From: Letharia columbiana
Taxonomy: Eukaryota; Ascomycota; Lecanoromycetes; Lecanorales; Parmeliaceae
Assembly (NCBI RefSeq): GCF_014066305.1
Contig: NW_023501076.1
Location: 1 to 64,000 of the forward strand
DNA: 64,000 nt
Direction: 5' to 3'
A program made the translations under genes and the position numbers. This document shows, piece by piece, positions 34,367 to 45,743 of the stretch. The notes below the pieces were generated by a model. The model was given only the letters and a program-made list of their open reading frames with translations. It ran no database searches and was not told the DNA's origin. Positions within the stretch are counted from its first letter, which is position 1. Every line of letters begins with the position of its first letter.

Positions 34367-35212
34367 GCATGCTTTCGCATTCGTGGGGAGAATTCTCAAT
34401 TTGCAACGTCCGAATTGGAGCGTCCGACAAGTGGACCGAAGTGGCTGAAGGACAGGTTTCTGCTGGATTGGAAGCTTGTCTGCCAACCGTCTATTGTCTC
34501 CGATCTCTCCTTCTCCCTCGCTTCCACGCCGCAACTCGGTACGGTATACAGCTACGTACACTAATACCCGAAACCCCGATTTTCTTTCCAGCAACAATCT
34601 GCGACAACCACGGGCGGCTACAAAATCCAGGCATTTCTTCAGCGTGCGGCGTGCGTTTCAGGATTTCCTCCTGTTCCAAGGCAAATCGCGCGATTTTTAT
34701 CTTTCTTGACTTGTATTTCTACCAGATCGGAGCGCACACGCGCTGAAGCCCTAGAAGCAAGATTTACGAGAAAGGGAATAGGTTGTCTGATCACCCATTT
34801 TATTGCTCGCGAGGATACTTTTTGGAAGAGCAAGGTCAGAGAGGCGGGTAGATAGGTAGCAATGTGGAACTAATAATCAGACGAGTTCACTGATTCTCAT
34901 GCCGCAATAATTCTACAGGATTCGTTAAAAGCATGGCAAGTCGTGGGACATTTTTGTGGTTATGATGCTTTAGCAACGTAGGTTGAAGCTGCATCTTGAC
35001 CTTGACAATACGCACCACGAAACCCTCTCGGTCTAACAACCATCTTTCCATGTAGTATGCTTTTACTTAACAATTGCATCCATCGCGTACCTCTGGTATC
35101 TACCCTCTATACAGCATCCTCCGTGTCTCCTTGATGTGAATCCTAACGCCCACCGCCACCAGGACAATTTCTTCCCGCATCCTTGCCCCTCCCACCTCCA
35201 TTCTTCTTTCCT
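34367..35212. other. Convergent intergenic region
   Basis: About 850 bases between the Zn2Cys6 gene (+) and the DUF1348 gene (-), expected to contain both 3' UTRs. Several mutually overlapping short ORFs; nothing recognisable. Confidence 0.5.
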
Positions 35213-35847
35213 TCACTGCCCTTGGAAGTCCGCCTCTCCCAGGGCAACGCTGTCAACATCCGCCCCGTCCTTGAACCATCTCTCTTCCTCTCCAATCACC
35301 ACATCGTTCCCACTCATCATCCTCTTCTCCATCTTCCCATCGGCAGCAAAAGTCCAGTGCTCAATGCCATAACAGCGTTTCCAGATCATGGAATCCTGCG
35401 CATCCCTGTATTCGTACTGCGCACATTTCGGCAGTCAGCATTGGGTATCAAGGGTAAAACTCCGACTCGCAAGACAGGTCTCGGGTCTAGAAAGAGCCTT
35501 GTGCTCGGGACATCTTGTCTTGCAGCCCGGAGTTTCGGCCTTCAGAAGGAAGGAAGGAAGGAATCACTCCGATAGGTACAAACCCAGAACTGTACACCTA
35601 TCCTGTTGTCCTGCTGCGCAAAGAGTTCCTTGCGCAGTCGATACTCCTTCTCCTTCTCCCATTTCTTCGTCAAGAAATCCTCGATCGCGGCGTGTCCGCG
35701 CAGGAAGGTGCTGCGGTTGCGCCAGATGGACGTGGGGGTGTAGGCTTGGGCCACTTTGGAGGGGTCTCGGGTGTTCCAGAGGGCTTGGGCGGCTTTGACT
35801 TTTCGGTGAGCGGTTTCGAGGGTGAAGGGAGGTTTGTGCTGTGCCAT
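35213..35847 (-). CDS. DUF1348 protein, SnoaL/NTF2-like fold
   Basis: Two exons, 35584-35847 and 35213-35416, separated by a 167-nt intron 35417-35583 (GTTTGT...GCGCAG); joined frame 156 codons. The protein reads MAQHKPPFTLETAHRKVKAA, ALWNTRDPSKVAQAYTPTS, IWRNRSTFLRG, FLTKKWEKEKEYRLRKEL, then VQFW spliced to YEYRDAQDSMIWKRCYGIEH, WTFAADGKMEKRMMSGNDV. This is the full DUF1348 signature, a small alpha+beta family of unknown biochemical role found in bacteria and fungi. The start at MAQHK is preferred over upstream non-ATG codons. Divergent from the DUF4188 gene. The intron is a candidate introner-like element. Confidence 0.9.
35417..35583 (-). repeat. Candidate introner-like element, copy C (DUF1348 intron)
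   Basis: A 167-nt intron ending CAATGCTGACTGCCGAAATG before GCGCAG, closely matching copies A and B. Near its 5' end ATCGGAGTGATTCCTTCC resembles copy A. It contains a perfect 8-bp inverted repeat GCAAGACA/TGTCTTGC (35469-35476 and 35516-35523). Confidence 0.6.
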
Positions 35848-36372
35848 GATGGTACCCAATTGTTAACGGCGGACGGGGTCGGGCGGGACGGAGGCGAGAG
35901 GGGAGACTGGAGATGCTTCAGGGTGGGTGGGCGGGGTTGTTCGGATAGCGGTGGAGCTGCAAATGTTTCGACCATCTCCGAACTCGGGCTTTTCCTTGAA
36001 AGAAAGATCATGCCGGTCACATCACGTACGGAATACGAACACTCGGATTCCATTCGGACTGCAGTTGGCAAAAAAAGTTGGGCCCTAGGAAACAAGCTCG
36101 GGACTGTCTGCGTGGCACGGTGCACGGTGTAAACACAAATAAAAGCGCTTCATTGTGCAGACAAGTTTGCTTCGTTCAGTCAGGTAAGGGCGGAGTCGGG
36201 GTGTTAGAATAATCCTGAATTGGGGTATTTCATCTCCTAGATTCGTTCCTTTTCTTTCCAGACCTAGAAACAGCAGAGCGCCTAGATTCGATTGCCCAAT
36301 CGTTTCATCGTAGGAGGTCTCTGATCTCAGCGTCTCATTGATTACACCAAAATTATATATATATCAGGCAAC
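35848..36372. promoter_or_regulatory. Divergent promoter region, DUF1348 / DUF4188
   Basis: About 525 bases between two divergent starts. Contains a short AT run (ATATATATATA, 36355-36364 region) about 10 bases before the DUF4188 ATG. Minus-strand ORFs here overlap the promoter and were discounted. Confidence 0.45.
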
Positions 36373-37435
36373 ATGGCAGATTTGCTCCTCGCCAATTTCA
36401 GCATCAGCGTCAGACCAAATTTACTTGAAGTCTTGAGACATGTCTTGGGGGTTGTCTACTCTGTAGACATGTTCCAAGGCCTAATGCACCCCCTTTAATA
36501 GGCAATGCTGACTCCAAATTATGATAGACATGGCTCGCCGCTGGTGGCTGCGCTCAATCAATTCTCTTCCTTACGCTTCCTCGCCCTGTTGCTCTCCTTC
36601 CTGCCGTGATTCTTCTCCTACTACGCCTCGCCAAAGGTGCATTGATCACCCTGGGCTATCTCCACAATACATACACCGATGGAGCTTTCTTGAACAAGAG
36701 CACAGCACCAATACCCCACGAGGATGGCTCGATCCCAGCTAAGGCTGCTGATAAGGGCTTGGTTGTCTTCATCGTGGGAGCGAACACCAATCAGTGAGCC
36801 TTTCTCCGAGGAAAATCAAAGAGTCAAGGGATAATCACTAATCACTGACAGCCCAATGGGTCTTTTCGCCCCAGGTTTCGCGAATGTAGGCGATTACTTT
36901 CAAAACATGTGGAAGGATGCTGAAGCAGACCGCGAGAAGTGGGGCTGTGAGTACTTGGAAGCATTCCTGACTGCTCTGTAGCTGACTCGGTGATAGATCT
37001 CGGAAAAGCGAACACCATGCAAATGGCTACTGCAGGCGGCAATGCTTTGGTGACCATCTCCTACCGGAAGGACATAGAAAATTTGCACGCATTCGCTCAT
37101 GGCCCGACCCATCGTCTGGGCTGGGACTGGTGGGCTGCGCAGAACAAGAAGTATCCCCATATGGGCATTATGCATGAAACGTACGCTGTGCCGAAAGGTG
37201 CATGGGAAAACATCTATCAAAACTGCCATCCTATTGGCATGGGTGAGTCAATGCTATCGCCGACCTTTGCATGACTGTGACTAATGTACCTGCAGCCCAA
37301 ATCAAATATCCAATCGGGGAGTCGAGAGACGCTCCTCCCAAGCTCGTCAGTACGATAACGCAGGCGAAGGGCGGGAGATGGAGAACGATGACGAGTAGAA
37401 TGGGTGGAAAGGAAGATGAAGATGAGGAGTGCTGA
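36373..37435 (+). CDS. DUF4188 (monooxygenase-like) protein
   Basis: Five exons: 36373-36429, 36528-36793, 36852-36946, 36997-37242 and 37296-37435; joined frame 268 codons, stop TGA. The body carries the family signatures: LTLPRPVALLPAVILLLLRL (membrane-like helix, residues about 30-50), GYLHNTYTDGAFLNKS, GLVVFIVGANTNHPMGLFAPG, VGDYFQNMWKDAE, LHAFAHGPTHRLGWDWW and HMGIMHETYAVPKGAWENIY. DUF4188 proteins have a ferredoxin-like dimeric alpha/beta-barrel fold and are annotated as monooxygenase-like; substrate unknown. Exon 1 (MADLLLANFSISVRPNLLE) is inferred: the intron after it (GTCTTG...GATAG) has a weak donor, but its limits coincide with the repeat shared with the peroxiredoxin intron and the phase fits. 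Confidence 0.85.
36430..36527 (+). repeat. Introner-like element, copy B (DUF4188 intron 1)
   Basis: A 98-nt intron homologous to copy A in the peroxiredoxin gene: shared blocks include GTCTTGAGACATGTCT, CTCTGTAGACATGTTCCAAG, AATAGGCAAT and CTGACTCC. A 14-bp stem with 12 pairs joins arms 36432-36445 and 36465-36478 around a 19-nt loop. It begins exactly at GT and ends exactly at AG. It lacks the 5' outer stem seen in copy A. Confidence 0.8.
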
Positions 37436-38067
37436 GTTGTCGCGTTACTGTATAAATTTTGAGCAAGTGGAATGCCCCACGGTGGTCGGTGGGGGTGTTG
37501 CTTGAAAAAATGGCAATAGGGTAGAAACCCCTCGAATCTTAATAAACATAATCACAAAGTACAAGGTTCATAAAGCATCTCTGTTCGGACTTCGTCGCTC
37601 ACCAGAGCGTCTTGGCTTGTTACCTCTGACTCTCTGAGTGCGTTAAATTTGGAGGAAGCTAGGACCGAAAATTGCTACTTTCCTGGCAGCATGCCCGTAG
37701 TTCCATGTTTGTTTAGAGGTGTAGCAAGCGGTATGCTTAGGTATATGGTATACCTTAGCTTTGGCATGGACTGGGTGATATTCGCATGCTGAATGGCTTT
37801 CAAACCGTTATAATTATACAATGGCAGAGACAACTGCGAGAGGAAAGCCTGGGCGATCCTCAACTTAGAGTAATCTTACTTGTGTTCGAAACTCTAATCT
37901 GCCATCTGGTCATCCTCGGCCTAGCTTACTTGTATGAGTAACTGTGCGCACAAGACGTGCCAAGCGCGTTGAACTCAATCATTCTCTCGTCGTACTCAAC
38001 GAAGTCTTGATCCATACGGATGTATAGTGGCATATTCTAGAGCTGTGTCTCGAACCTTCGGCGTACA
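37436..38067. other. Intergenic region upstream of POP1
   Basis: About 630 bases holding the 3' UTR of the DUF4188 gene and the POP1 promoter. Only short ORFs; nothing recognised. Confidence 0.5.
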
Positions 38068-40955
38068 ATGGCTCCCTCGGGGCCCCTTAAACGCAAGCAG
38101 TCTCCCCACCATAGCAATCCTCCCCCATCCGCTAAGCGTGCAGCCAAACGCGTCAAAACCTCTTCAGCCAGAAACATCCTCGCCCAGACTTCCGACAAAG
38201 CCTTGAGCAAGAATGGCGATCTTGACGTATCCGCCTTCGTCAAGGCTCGCGAGTTTGAGATCAAAGCAATGGCTGCGAGCATGGGGGCTTCGAAAAACAG
38301 CCTTTCTACGAGAGCGTTCCAGCAGGTGCCGAAGGATCTGAGGAGAAGGACAGCTAGTCATAATGTGAAGAGGGTGCCCAAGAGGCTCAGAGCGAGGGCA
38401 GCAAAGGAGGTGCGTCGGGGCCACAAGCAAGATCTTCAATGGAGATGAATGGCTGACATAGTACCGCAAGTGGAAAGATGAAGGAAGATAATGCGCCAAC
38501 GGTAACGGCTCGTCGAAGAAAGCCAACACCCCACCAGAGACTCCGACTCGAGAAGGCAAAGAAACTCAAAGAGCTGGGCGCTCTGACTAAGAAGAAGCGT
38601 GCTGCGGCAAAGACGCAAAAGCCTGGGGAAACAGATCCTGAAAAGATGGTGGCTATTGTTCCTCGATCACGCAAGCTCAAGAAAGATACCCTTGCAAAAC
38701 CTGCAAACCCTCCAGCCAAATTCCGCAAACGCCAAGTCCATAAGCAGTGGCTTCCTACACATCTGTACCATGCAAAGAGAGCGCATATGACTCCGCCGAA
38801 GGAGCCATTATGGCGATTTGCGATACCCTTGACGCCGACGGATAAATGCTATAGGCCTACGCATCGTGCTGCATCTTTGAGAGGCTGTGTTGCTTGGGAT
38901 ACGAGCTATATAAGCACTATTGGAATCGAGGGGGTTGAACCCAGTCTGTTGGGGCTACTGAAGGGTATTGGAGTAGAGGAGAACATGCTTGTTGGGAAGA
39001 GGGAGGCGAAATGGAGGAGAGGTACTAGAGGCTGGGAAGGTTGGATTAGGGAGAGAGATGGCGAGAGGATGTGGATCTCTAGAGTTGGCATTGTGTGGTG
39101 TTTTGATGCCTCGCCCGCAGAAGATCAAGGAAAATCTGGACAAGAAAGACAGATCGATAAGGAGAAAGGAACCGAACTAGAGACAGAGCCCGAACCGAAG
39201 AGCGGAGATGGGGAGGGAATGGAGGTCAATTTGGCGGGAAAAGATGGAGCAGAGCAAGTGGTCAAGCAGGAAAAGAAAAGACCGAGGAGGAAACTTCTTA
39301 TGAGAGTGCATCCGTCTGCCTTCCTCCAGGTCTGGAGCGAGATTTTGAAGGTTGCCAAGATCCAACGGCCACAGGTCATGGTGGAGGATCTAAGGTTCGA
39401 GATTGGTAGCATCGAAATTGTTGGACCTGGATCTACTGAGGCATTGATTGGTGCTCTTCATCCATCGCAAGCTTCCGAGCAAGCTGCCAGGGTTACTGCA
39501 AAGAACCTCGCAGAAGATGAATGGGTGGACGTTGGATCGGCGGAGGAAGTCTGGCCTCAGCTTGCAGCAGTCACGAATCCAGCCTGTTTACCCACCAATG
39601 TGATGTTAGGCTTCAACATCTCAGACCCACGGCTACATTATCCACCACGTACTGTCCCGCAGCCTGTCTTCGAGGTGGCCAATGAAACATTGCCAGAGCT
39701 ACTGTCATCATGGCCACCTGACCAGGCCCAAGCCACGCCTGACATGTTCGACCGGACGAAGCGGCTCACGGCTTCTCGTCAATTAGCCAGCCAGAAAGCC
39801 ATCAACCGCCGTAAAGGCGAGGCGTTGCCAGGAGGATACCCCAATCCAACTCCCAAGGACCCAAAGATCCCTGTCCTACTCCTAGCATCTCGTCCACGCA
39901 CCAAAAATGGTCAAGGCACGTGGACCTTGCTTCTCCCCTGGGACTGCGTCCTTCCCGTCTGGTATTCTCTGATGCACTATCCTCTCTCCACTGGCGGAAA
40001 CCCTCGCTTCGGCGGTCTGCAAGAGAAGAAGCAGGTGTCTTTCGAGCAGGGCGTACCCTGGTTCCCTGGGGACTATCCTGGTACGAAAGCAGGGTATCAA
40101 TGGGAACTGATGGAACGAGAAAGAAAGAAGCAGGAGTGGGAGCGGCGGCCAAAAGGCAAGAGGACGGAATGGGACAAAGTAGATCTTGGGGAAGGGAGGA
40201 AAGGAGAACTCGGTATGGGTTGGGCCTGCGACTGGGACCGTCTTTTCCAAGGCCCTTCGTCGCCGGCCCGTACAGAAGCTGCAGAGAAATACTCTTCAGC
40301 AGGACCTGAGAAAGCTGCCGCAGACGCAACCAAACCTGCTCCGCCTCCGCCCAAAGACCAACAGCCAGAGCAAATCCCCACCGAGGCCCCAAACCCACCC
40401 CTCAAGATCCACCACCTCCCTAACCCCCCCTCAACCACGCCTCTAATCCCACCTACAGCTCTCTCCCCAGTCCACATCACCCTCCTCACAGCCGGCCACC
40501 CTACTCGCAGCGCACGCATCTACCGCCTCCCGACCAGCAACCCCGAGATGCGCGCAAAATGGCTCGCTCTGGCCAACCCACCTAAAGCCTCAAAGGGTGC
40601 TCGACACTCACGGCCACCACCTCCGAAGCATGTCCCGCAGCATGCTCGTGTTGCCAACAACCTTGCCGCGAGCCTTCTCAGCGGCAGCGTCGCATCCCCC
40701 GAGACGGCGTTGCCGAAAGCGGGTGAGAAGGAGTATCCGCCGGTCCCGGATGAGGTCGATTTGATCGGCTTCGTGACGACGGGTAACTATCATCTGGGCG
40801 AAGGCAGGTGTGAGGCGATCGGGAATGTGGCCGTGGCGAGGGTGGCCGGCGCGGACGAGGAGGGAAAGCAGGCGAACGCGAGGAAGCTGTGCATCATCAG
40901 AGAAGCCGGGCAGGGTTTGGGCAGGTTGGCTAGATGGGAGTTTTGTGTGAGCTAG
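38068..40955 (+). CDS. pop1: POP1, large subunit of RNase P and RNase MRP
   Basis: Nuclear ribonucleoprotein subunit needed for tRNA 5' processing and rRNA maturation. Exons 38068-38409 and 38478-40955; intron 38410-38477 (GTGCGT...GGAAAG) lies within the conserved N-terminal motif: NVKRVPKRLRARAAKE joins to MKEDNAPTVTARRRKP, as in orthologues. Product 939 residues. Further signatures: HKQWLPTHLYHAKRAHM, HRAASLRGCVAWDTSYIS, and the POPLD domain WTLLLPWDCVLPVWYSLMHY (about residue 598) followed by GGNPRFGGLQE, VPWFPGDYPGT. Basic N-terminus (KRAAKRVK) fits nuclear location. C-terminus contains the expected VDLIGFVTTGNYHLGEGRCE. Highly confident; the acceptor AAAG was chosen by phase and motif. 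Confidence 0.95.
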
Positions 40956-41482
40956 CGCGGGCGGAGGGGAATTCTATCCTCAGAGTGTCGAACCACTGGC
41001 TGAACCTGTCTGCCGGTACGATCGGACCTCGACCCTCCGCAACGAATTGCAGGTATCTTACATTCAATGTGACCGACGAGGCCCCGGAACCCCTCGAACT
41101 ACTGTAGCATCGGGCCTCCAGCCGCGTAGATCCATCGGACACCGTCTCCTGAACGCATGCACGAGTCTCCTCTGGACCAGGTTCGAGTATGCAATTAGTT
41201 GTTCCATTGAATTGAAAAAGTTGATGAAGTTAAAGCAGTCGAAATGGACTATCCATCCCTGTCCTACGCAATGCCATCCTCCATCATCAGACCTATCCAG
41301 CCGACCATTGATACAAGAAGACAAACCACCTCCTCGTCGTGTCCTCGTATCTTTCAGATGCTTGTAATCATGCAGGATAAACATTCGTCGATACCATTAT
41401 TTCCTCCATTCGCTCCCCTCATCCCCTTCCACACCCACCCGACTTATTCGTGTATGCACTTTCCTTGGGCGAACTTACACAC
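40956..41482. other. Convergent intergenic region
   Basis: About 530 bases between the stops of POP1 (+) and the kinase gene (-). Short ORFs at 41047-41384 on both strands overlap each other and lack features. Presumed 3' UTRs. Confidence 0.55.
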
Positions 41483-44400
41483 CTACATCCCCGCACCGAT
41501 CCTCATCTGTTTGACCATCTTCTTATCCTCTACCACCAGCCCTCTGGCCTTCAAAATTTGCTCCAACGCTTCAAAAACACGCTCGAAAGATGATTTGGCG
41601 CCTTTCTCTTGCGTGAAGCGTGCAATGGCGATGTTGGCGCGGCGGCCGCGGTGGAGGAGGGTGTGGAATTCGGCGGCTATGGAGAGAGAGGGTATGTGGA
41701 GAGCTGCAAGTAAATCAGCATAGATGGCATATGGCGATATGTTGGAATGAGAAAGTGACATATTTGGGGATTGAAAGGGACAGGATGAGGAGGTATCGTG
41801 AACGATGGATGAGAGGAGAAACGGCACATACAGTTCTTGACATCCACCCTGGCCCAGATCCTCCCTGCAGCTTTGTCAACAACGATATCACGCATGCCAT
41901 ATTTTCGCCATTCTCGGAAGACGCCAGCGACTTCCTTGCGAGCGCGGACTTTTGAAACCTGGAAACACATCACGTTGACGGCAGGCTTGATACGCAAGAA
42001 GCGAGCTAGCCAATTTTGTGGTTGTGGTACAATGACTCTCGCAATTTGAGGTGGCGGCGGCATCATGGTATCCTCTGCGTTGTTGTTTTTGCCATGCTTG
42101 TTCGGCTTGAGGACGCTGTTGTGGCTCGCGTTCTGCAGCGCACCGCTCATATATGCATGTTGCGGAATGTAAGTGAAGGTGGAGTCTTCGGTGACTAGGC
42201 TGTCGGCATCGCCGAGGTCATAGTCACCGCCAGCTGATTTATCGGGCTCCTTGGAGTCGTGTCTGCCGGAGAAGATCTTGAAGAAACGAGCTTTGCCTGA
42301 TCCTTTCTTGTGTTCACTGGTTTGGGACTCCTCGCTCGGGACGTCGGAAGCACGGTTCCGGGCTTTCTGACCTAAGGGCTGGAGATATGACAGCGGCTGC
42401 TGCTGGCCCTTGACTGGGAGTGGAGGACCCATGTCATTGTCTCGGCTCCGCTGGACGGGCTGATGGCGGCGGAACCAGTTGCGCTTCCTGGGTTCGGGAA
42501 AGTCTGTTCTTCGAGTAGCAGGATCGAAATTCTCTTTATCCTCGCCTTCGTCTATGGGCTCAAGGCTAGGGTTTTCGAGAAGTGCTAGGCCAGCGGAGCG
42601 GCGTTCTTCGACCTGCTGGCTATACAACTCTTCGGTGGTGAACAAGCGCTCTGTTGGTATGATCTGTCGCGGTGATCCTGCGGATGGTGTAGATGATTCG
42701 CTCTTCTTACGTATGGTAAGGGGCTTAACAGGCGATATTGGCTTGAGACCGTCAGAAGACTCTACAACTCTAATAGTTGACTGTGTATGATTAGTGTTCT
42801 GTCTCTTGGACGGTTCTGATGCAGAGCGGAAGCCAATGTTATTCTTCTCCATGATTTGCTCAAATGTGTCCTTGCGTGGGATGCCAATACTAGGATCAGG
42901 CGTTGAGACTGCTCGTCGCTCCTCCTCATGCAGTCTTATCGTACTGGGCTGCATCAGTCGGTCCAAGTGTGCGATGACTTCGTCGAGATAGCCTGGAGAC
43001 ATAGTTGCTTCAGCGGCTCGCTGTTTGAGGAGATCTCTGGTCTTCGCAAGCTCTCGCTGAGTGTAAGATCCTAGATGCTCAGAATCCATTCGTCTCTCGG
43101 TAGCTGGTGGCAAAGGCAATGGACGTTGTCGATAGTCCACCTCGATTTGCCTCGCTTTGCTGTGACGAGTCACAGACACCGGCACTGGATCCTCATGCAC
43201 AGAGAAGGAAGTCGCTGGTGAGGAGTAGGTATTCTGAGAAGATCGATTACCTGTGGCTTCGGTTCTTGGAGTTGGTATGCTGGAGGCGATTGGCGAACGA
43301 TTGAAAGCATCATCGCATAGCTTCTCCATCTCGACGCTGACCTTTCTGGCGTCATCCCTCCAGTAGTGACTTGCTACTCTTGGCTTCTTTGCAGCGTGTT
43401 CTTTGACTGGGCTCTTCCGTGAGCGAACGACAGGCAGGTCTTCTGACCGAAGGTTTTCCTTCATGGATGTTGAGGGCGAAAGCGAGATTTCTTTGGTTTT
43501 GGCATGCGACTGAGACTGATCTCTAAAGAATCTCTCTTGTAGCGTGAATGGCGAGGTATGATGCTCCTGACTTCGCAGGCGCGGATGACGGCCGCTGAAG
43601 GAACGTTTACGATTGTGTACGAAGCTGACGTTGCGTTTATAGCTCGTCGACTTTCGCGCGATAACGACGGATGAATTGCTTCTCATAGAACGTCGGGAGG
43701 ACATCGTCATCCTGGAGTTGCCTTGTGAGATTTGCCGGTTGGTCATCATCCTCTGGAGCTGTGAAGGACCTGCGCTGTGCATGGTCATTGATGGAGGAGG
43801 TGAGCTTGCGATACTGTATACATCTTCTGCGCCTCGGGCTCTGGCAATTGCGGGATTCCGTGCAGACGTCGTACTCCCCAGATGGGTCGATGGCTTCCTG
43901 GAAGTATCGTGAGACGTGACGCGAAGTAGGGTTATTCGTGCTTGATCTGCTTGGTCTTTCGCAATTTGGGCCCGGGAAGGCCGGTAGGGATCATAGCTCT
44001 CCTCGGTTTCTGCAACGCTGGCCTGTCGATGGACACTCTGGCTGTGGCTCTTCCTAGGTGGCGCCGCGCTTTGCTCGAGGATAGAGTACTGAGATTGCCG
44101 CCGTTGACTACGTGATGTCTGAAGAGAAGGTCTTGTCGAAGACCGCCTTGCCGCTCGCTGTTGTGGTGGGTTGTGGTGGTAGTCGCTGGTTGAGTACTCG
44201 ATTGGAGGACCTTGGTAGTCTTCGAGCTGCTCGTCTCGAAATCTGAGAAGTTTGGTATAGAGGACCTTTTCATGATTTGGCCTGATGCATATACGATTAG
44301 CAACTCGACGGGGTTTACAGTTAAACCCAATGAATCTTACACGTCACTCAAGAGTTTCTCCGCAAGCTCCTCCACACTGACACCATGCCACAGGTTGCCC

Positions 44401-45743
44401 AGATTTCCCAGTAGGACATCGTCAATGTCGTCTCGACGCTTGATAGGCGTTCCACAATCCTGTATTGTCAATGGTGGCGCAGGACCAGTGTAAGGTCTGC
44501 CATTGTGATCCGTACTATCAAGGTTCTCGTACTTTTTGAGGAGTGGGTGTTGCCACATGTGCTTTATCGGAATTCGTTGTCTTGGGTCCGGCTGCAATAT
44601 TCTGAGTATCAGATCTGCGGCTTGCTGTGAAACCCCTTGGGGAATGATGTATTCGCCGGCCAGTACTGCGTCAATGACATTGCGCCAATCGCCAGTACTG
44701 TCGAACGGCAGCGTCCCAGTCAGCATGGCGAAGAGGATGACACCGCAGGACCAGATATCTGCCTTGTCTCCACGGTAGTTTTCCGCGCGAATGACTTCCG
44801 GAGATGCATAGTGTGGACTTCCGCAGGAGGTATTGAGCCACTTGTTGGCGGGCTGAAGTGCAGCCATACCAAAGTCCACGATCTTGATATTGCGATCCCG
44901 ATCCATCAGGATGTTTTCTGGCTTGAGGTCTCGATGGCAGATGTTGAAGCGGTGGCAGTAGGAGAGACCGGAGATCATTTGACGAAATATGCGAACAGCT
45001 TCAGGTTCCGGAAGACGGCCGTTTTTGATAATATGGTCGAAGAGCTCGCCGCCTTCGACGAACTCCAGGACAAGGTACCTTTGAGCTCCGGTCAGTCGGT
45101 CCATTGCAATCGCGATGCGACTATCGTAGACTCACAGTTCACCCCTGTTCTCCCAGACATCGTATAGACTAATGACGTTCGGATGCTCAATTAGCTTCAT
45201 GATGACCACCTCCCTCTCAATACCTGTTGGAATGGCACCCTTGTCGTCATTCCGAAACATCGTATCCATGACGGCCAAGCTAGTGCTGCGTAGCATCTCC
45301 GCCGATTTTCTGCTGACGATCTTGATCGCAGCATATCTTCCCGTAACAGCATGTCTCGCTTTCCTTACTCGCCCCGAAGCCCCCTTCCCAACCGTCTTGC
45401 CCAGTTGCCATGGCCCTATATGGGTCTTGCGTCGCGATTTACCAGACGCATTAGTCGAAACATTGGAGATCTGAGAGTCGCGATTGGAGTTCCGAGCATC
45501 TTCGCTGGAGATAGCCGAGATGCGCCTGTCTTCTGCTTTCACCACAGGAGGAATGGGATCGTTCAGAATCTGAAGGTTGCCACCGGGTGCAAGAGATCCG
45601 TGGTGGGGTATGCTGGCTGGAGAAGAGGTGTAGTGGTCTGAGCTGGGGACTGGCGTGGGGGATTGATTATTGACCCAATTAGTGGCATCGCTGAGCGGGT
45701 GGCGTCGTCTTTGAGCTTTCCCTTGAGCATGATGTTGATCCAT
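41483..45743 (-). CDS. GIN4/HSL1/KCC4-type protein kinase with C-terminal KA1 domain
   Basis: Nim1-related bud-neck/septum kinase, expected to organise septins and relieve Wee1 inhibition. Four exons: 45136-45743, 44341-45078, 41832-44281 and 41483-41703; joined frame 1339 codons. N-terminal low-complexity region, then the kinase domain (residues about 110-390): GPWQLGKTVGKGASGRVRKA, AAIKIV, SLYDVWENRGELYLVLEFVE, NICHRDLKPENIL, DFGMAAL, TSCGSPHYASPEVI, and a UBA-like tail VLLGNLGNLWHG. A long Ser/Arg/Pro-rich region follows. The C-terminal KA1-like domain (about residues 1210-1338) reads NWLARFLRIKPAVNVMCFQV, WRKYGMRDIVVDKAAGRIWA, then HIPSLSIAAEFHTLLHRGRR, joined by splicing over 41704-41831. 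KA1 domains bind acidic phospholipids. Which yeast paralogue it matches cannot be decided by eye; fungi of this group usually have one. Confidence 0.93.

Noticed and set aside
35515..36132. 205-codon plus-strand ORF
   Set aside because: Antisense to exon 1 of the DUF1348 gene and extends into the divergent promoter; no features.
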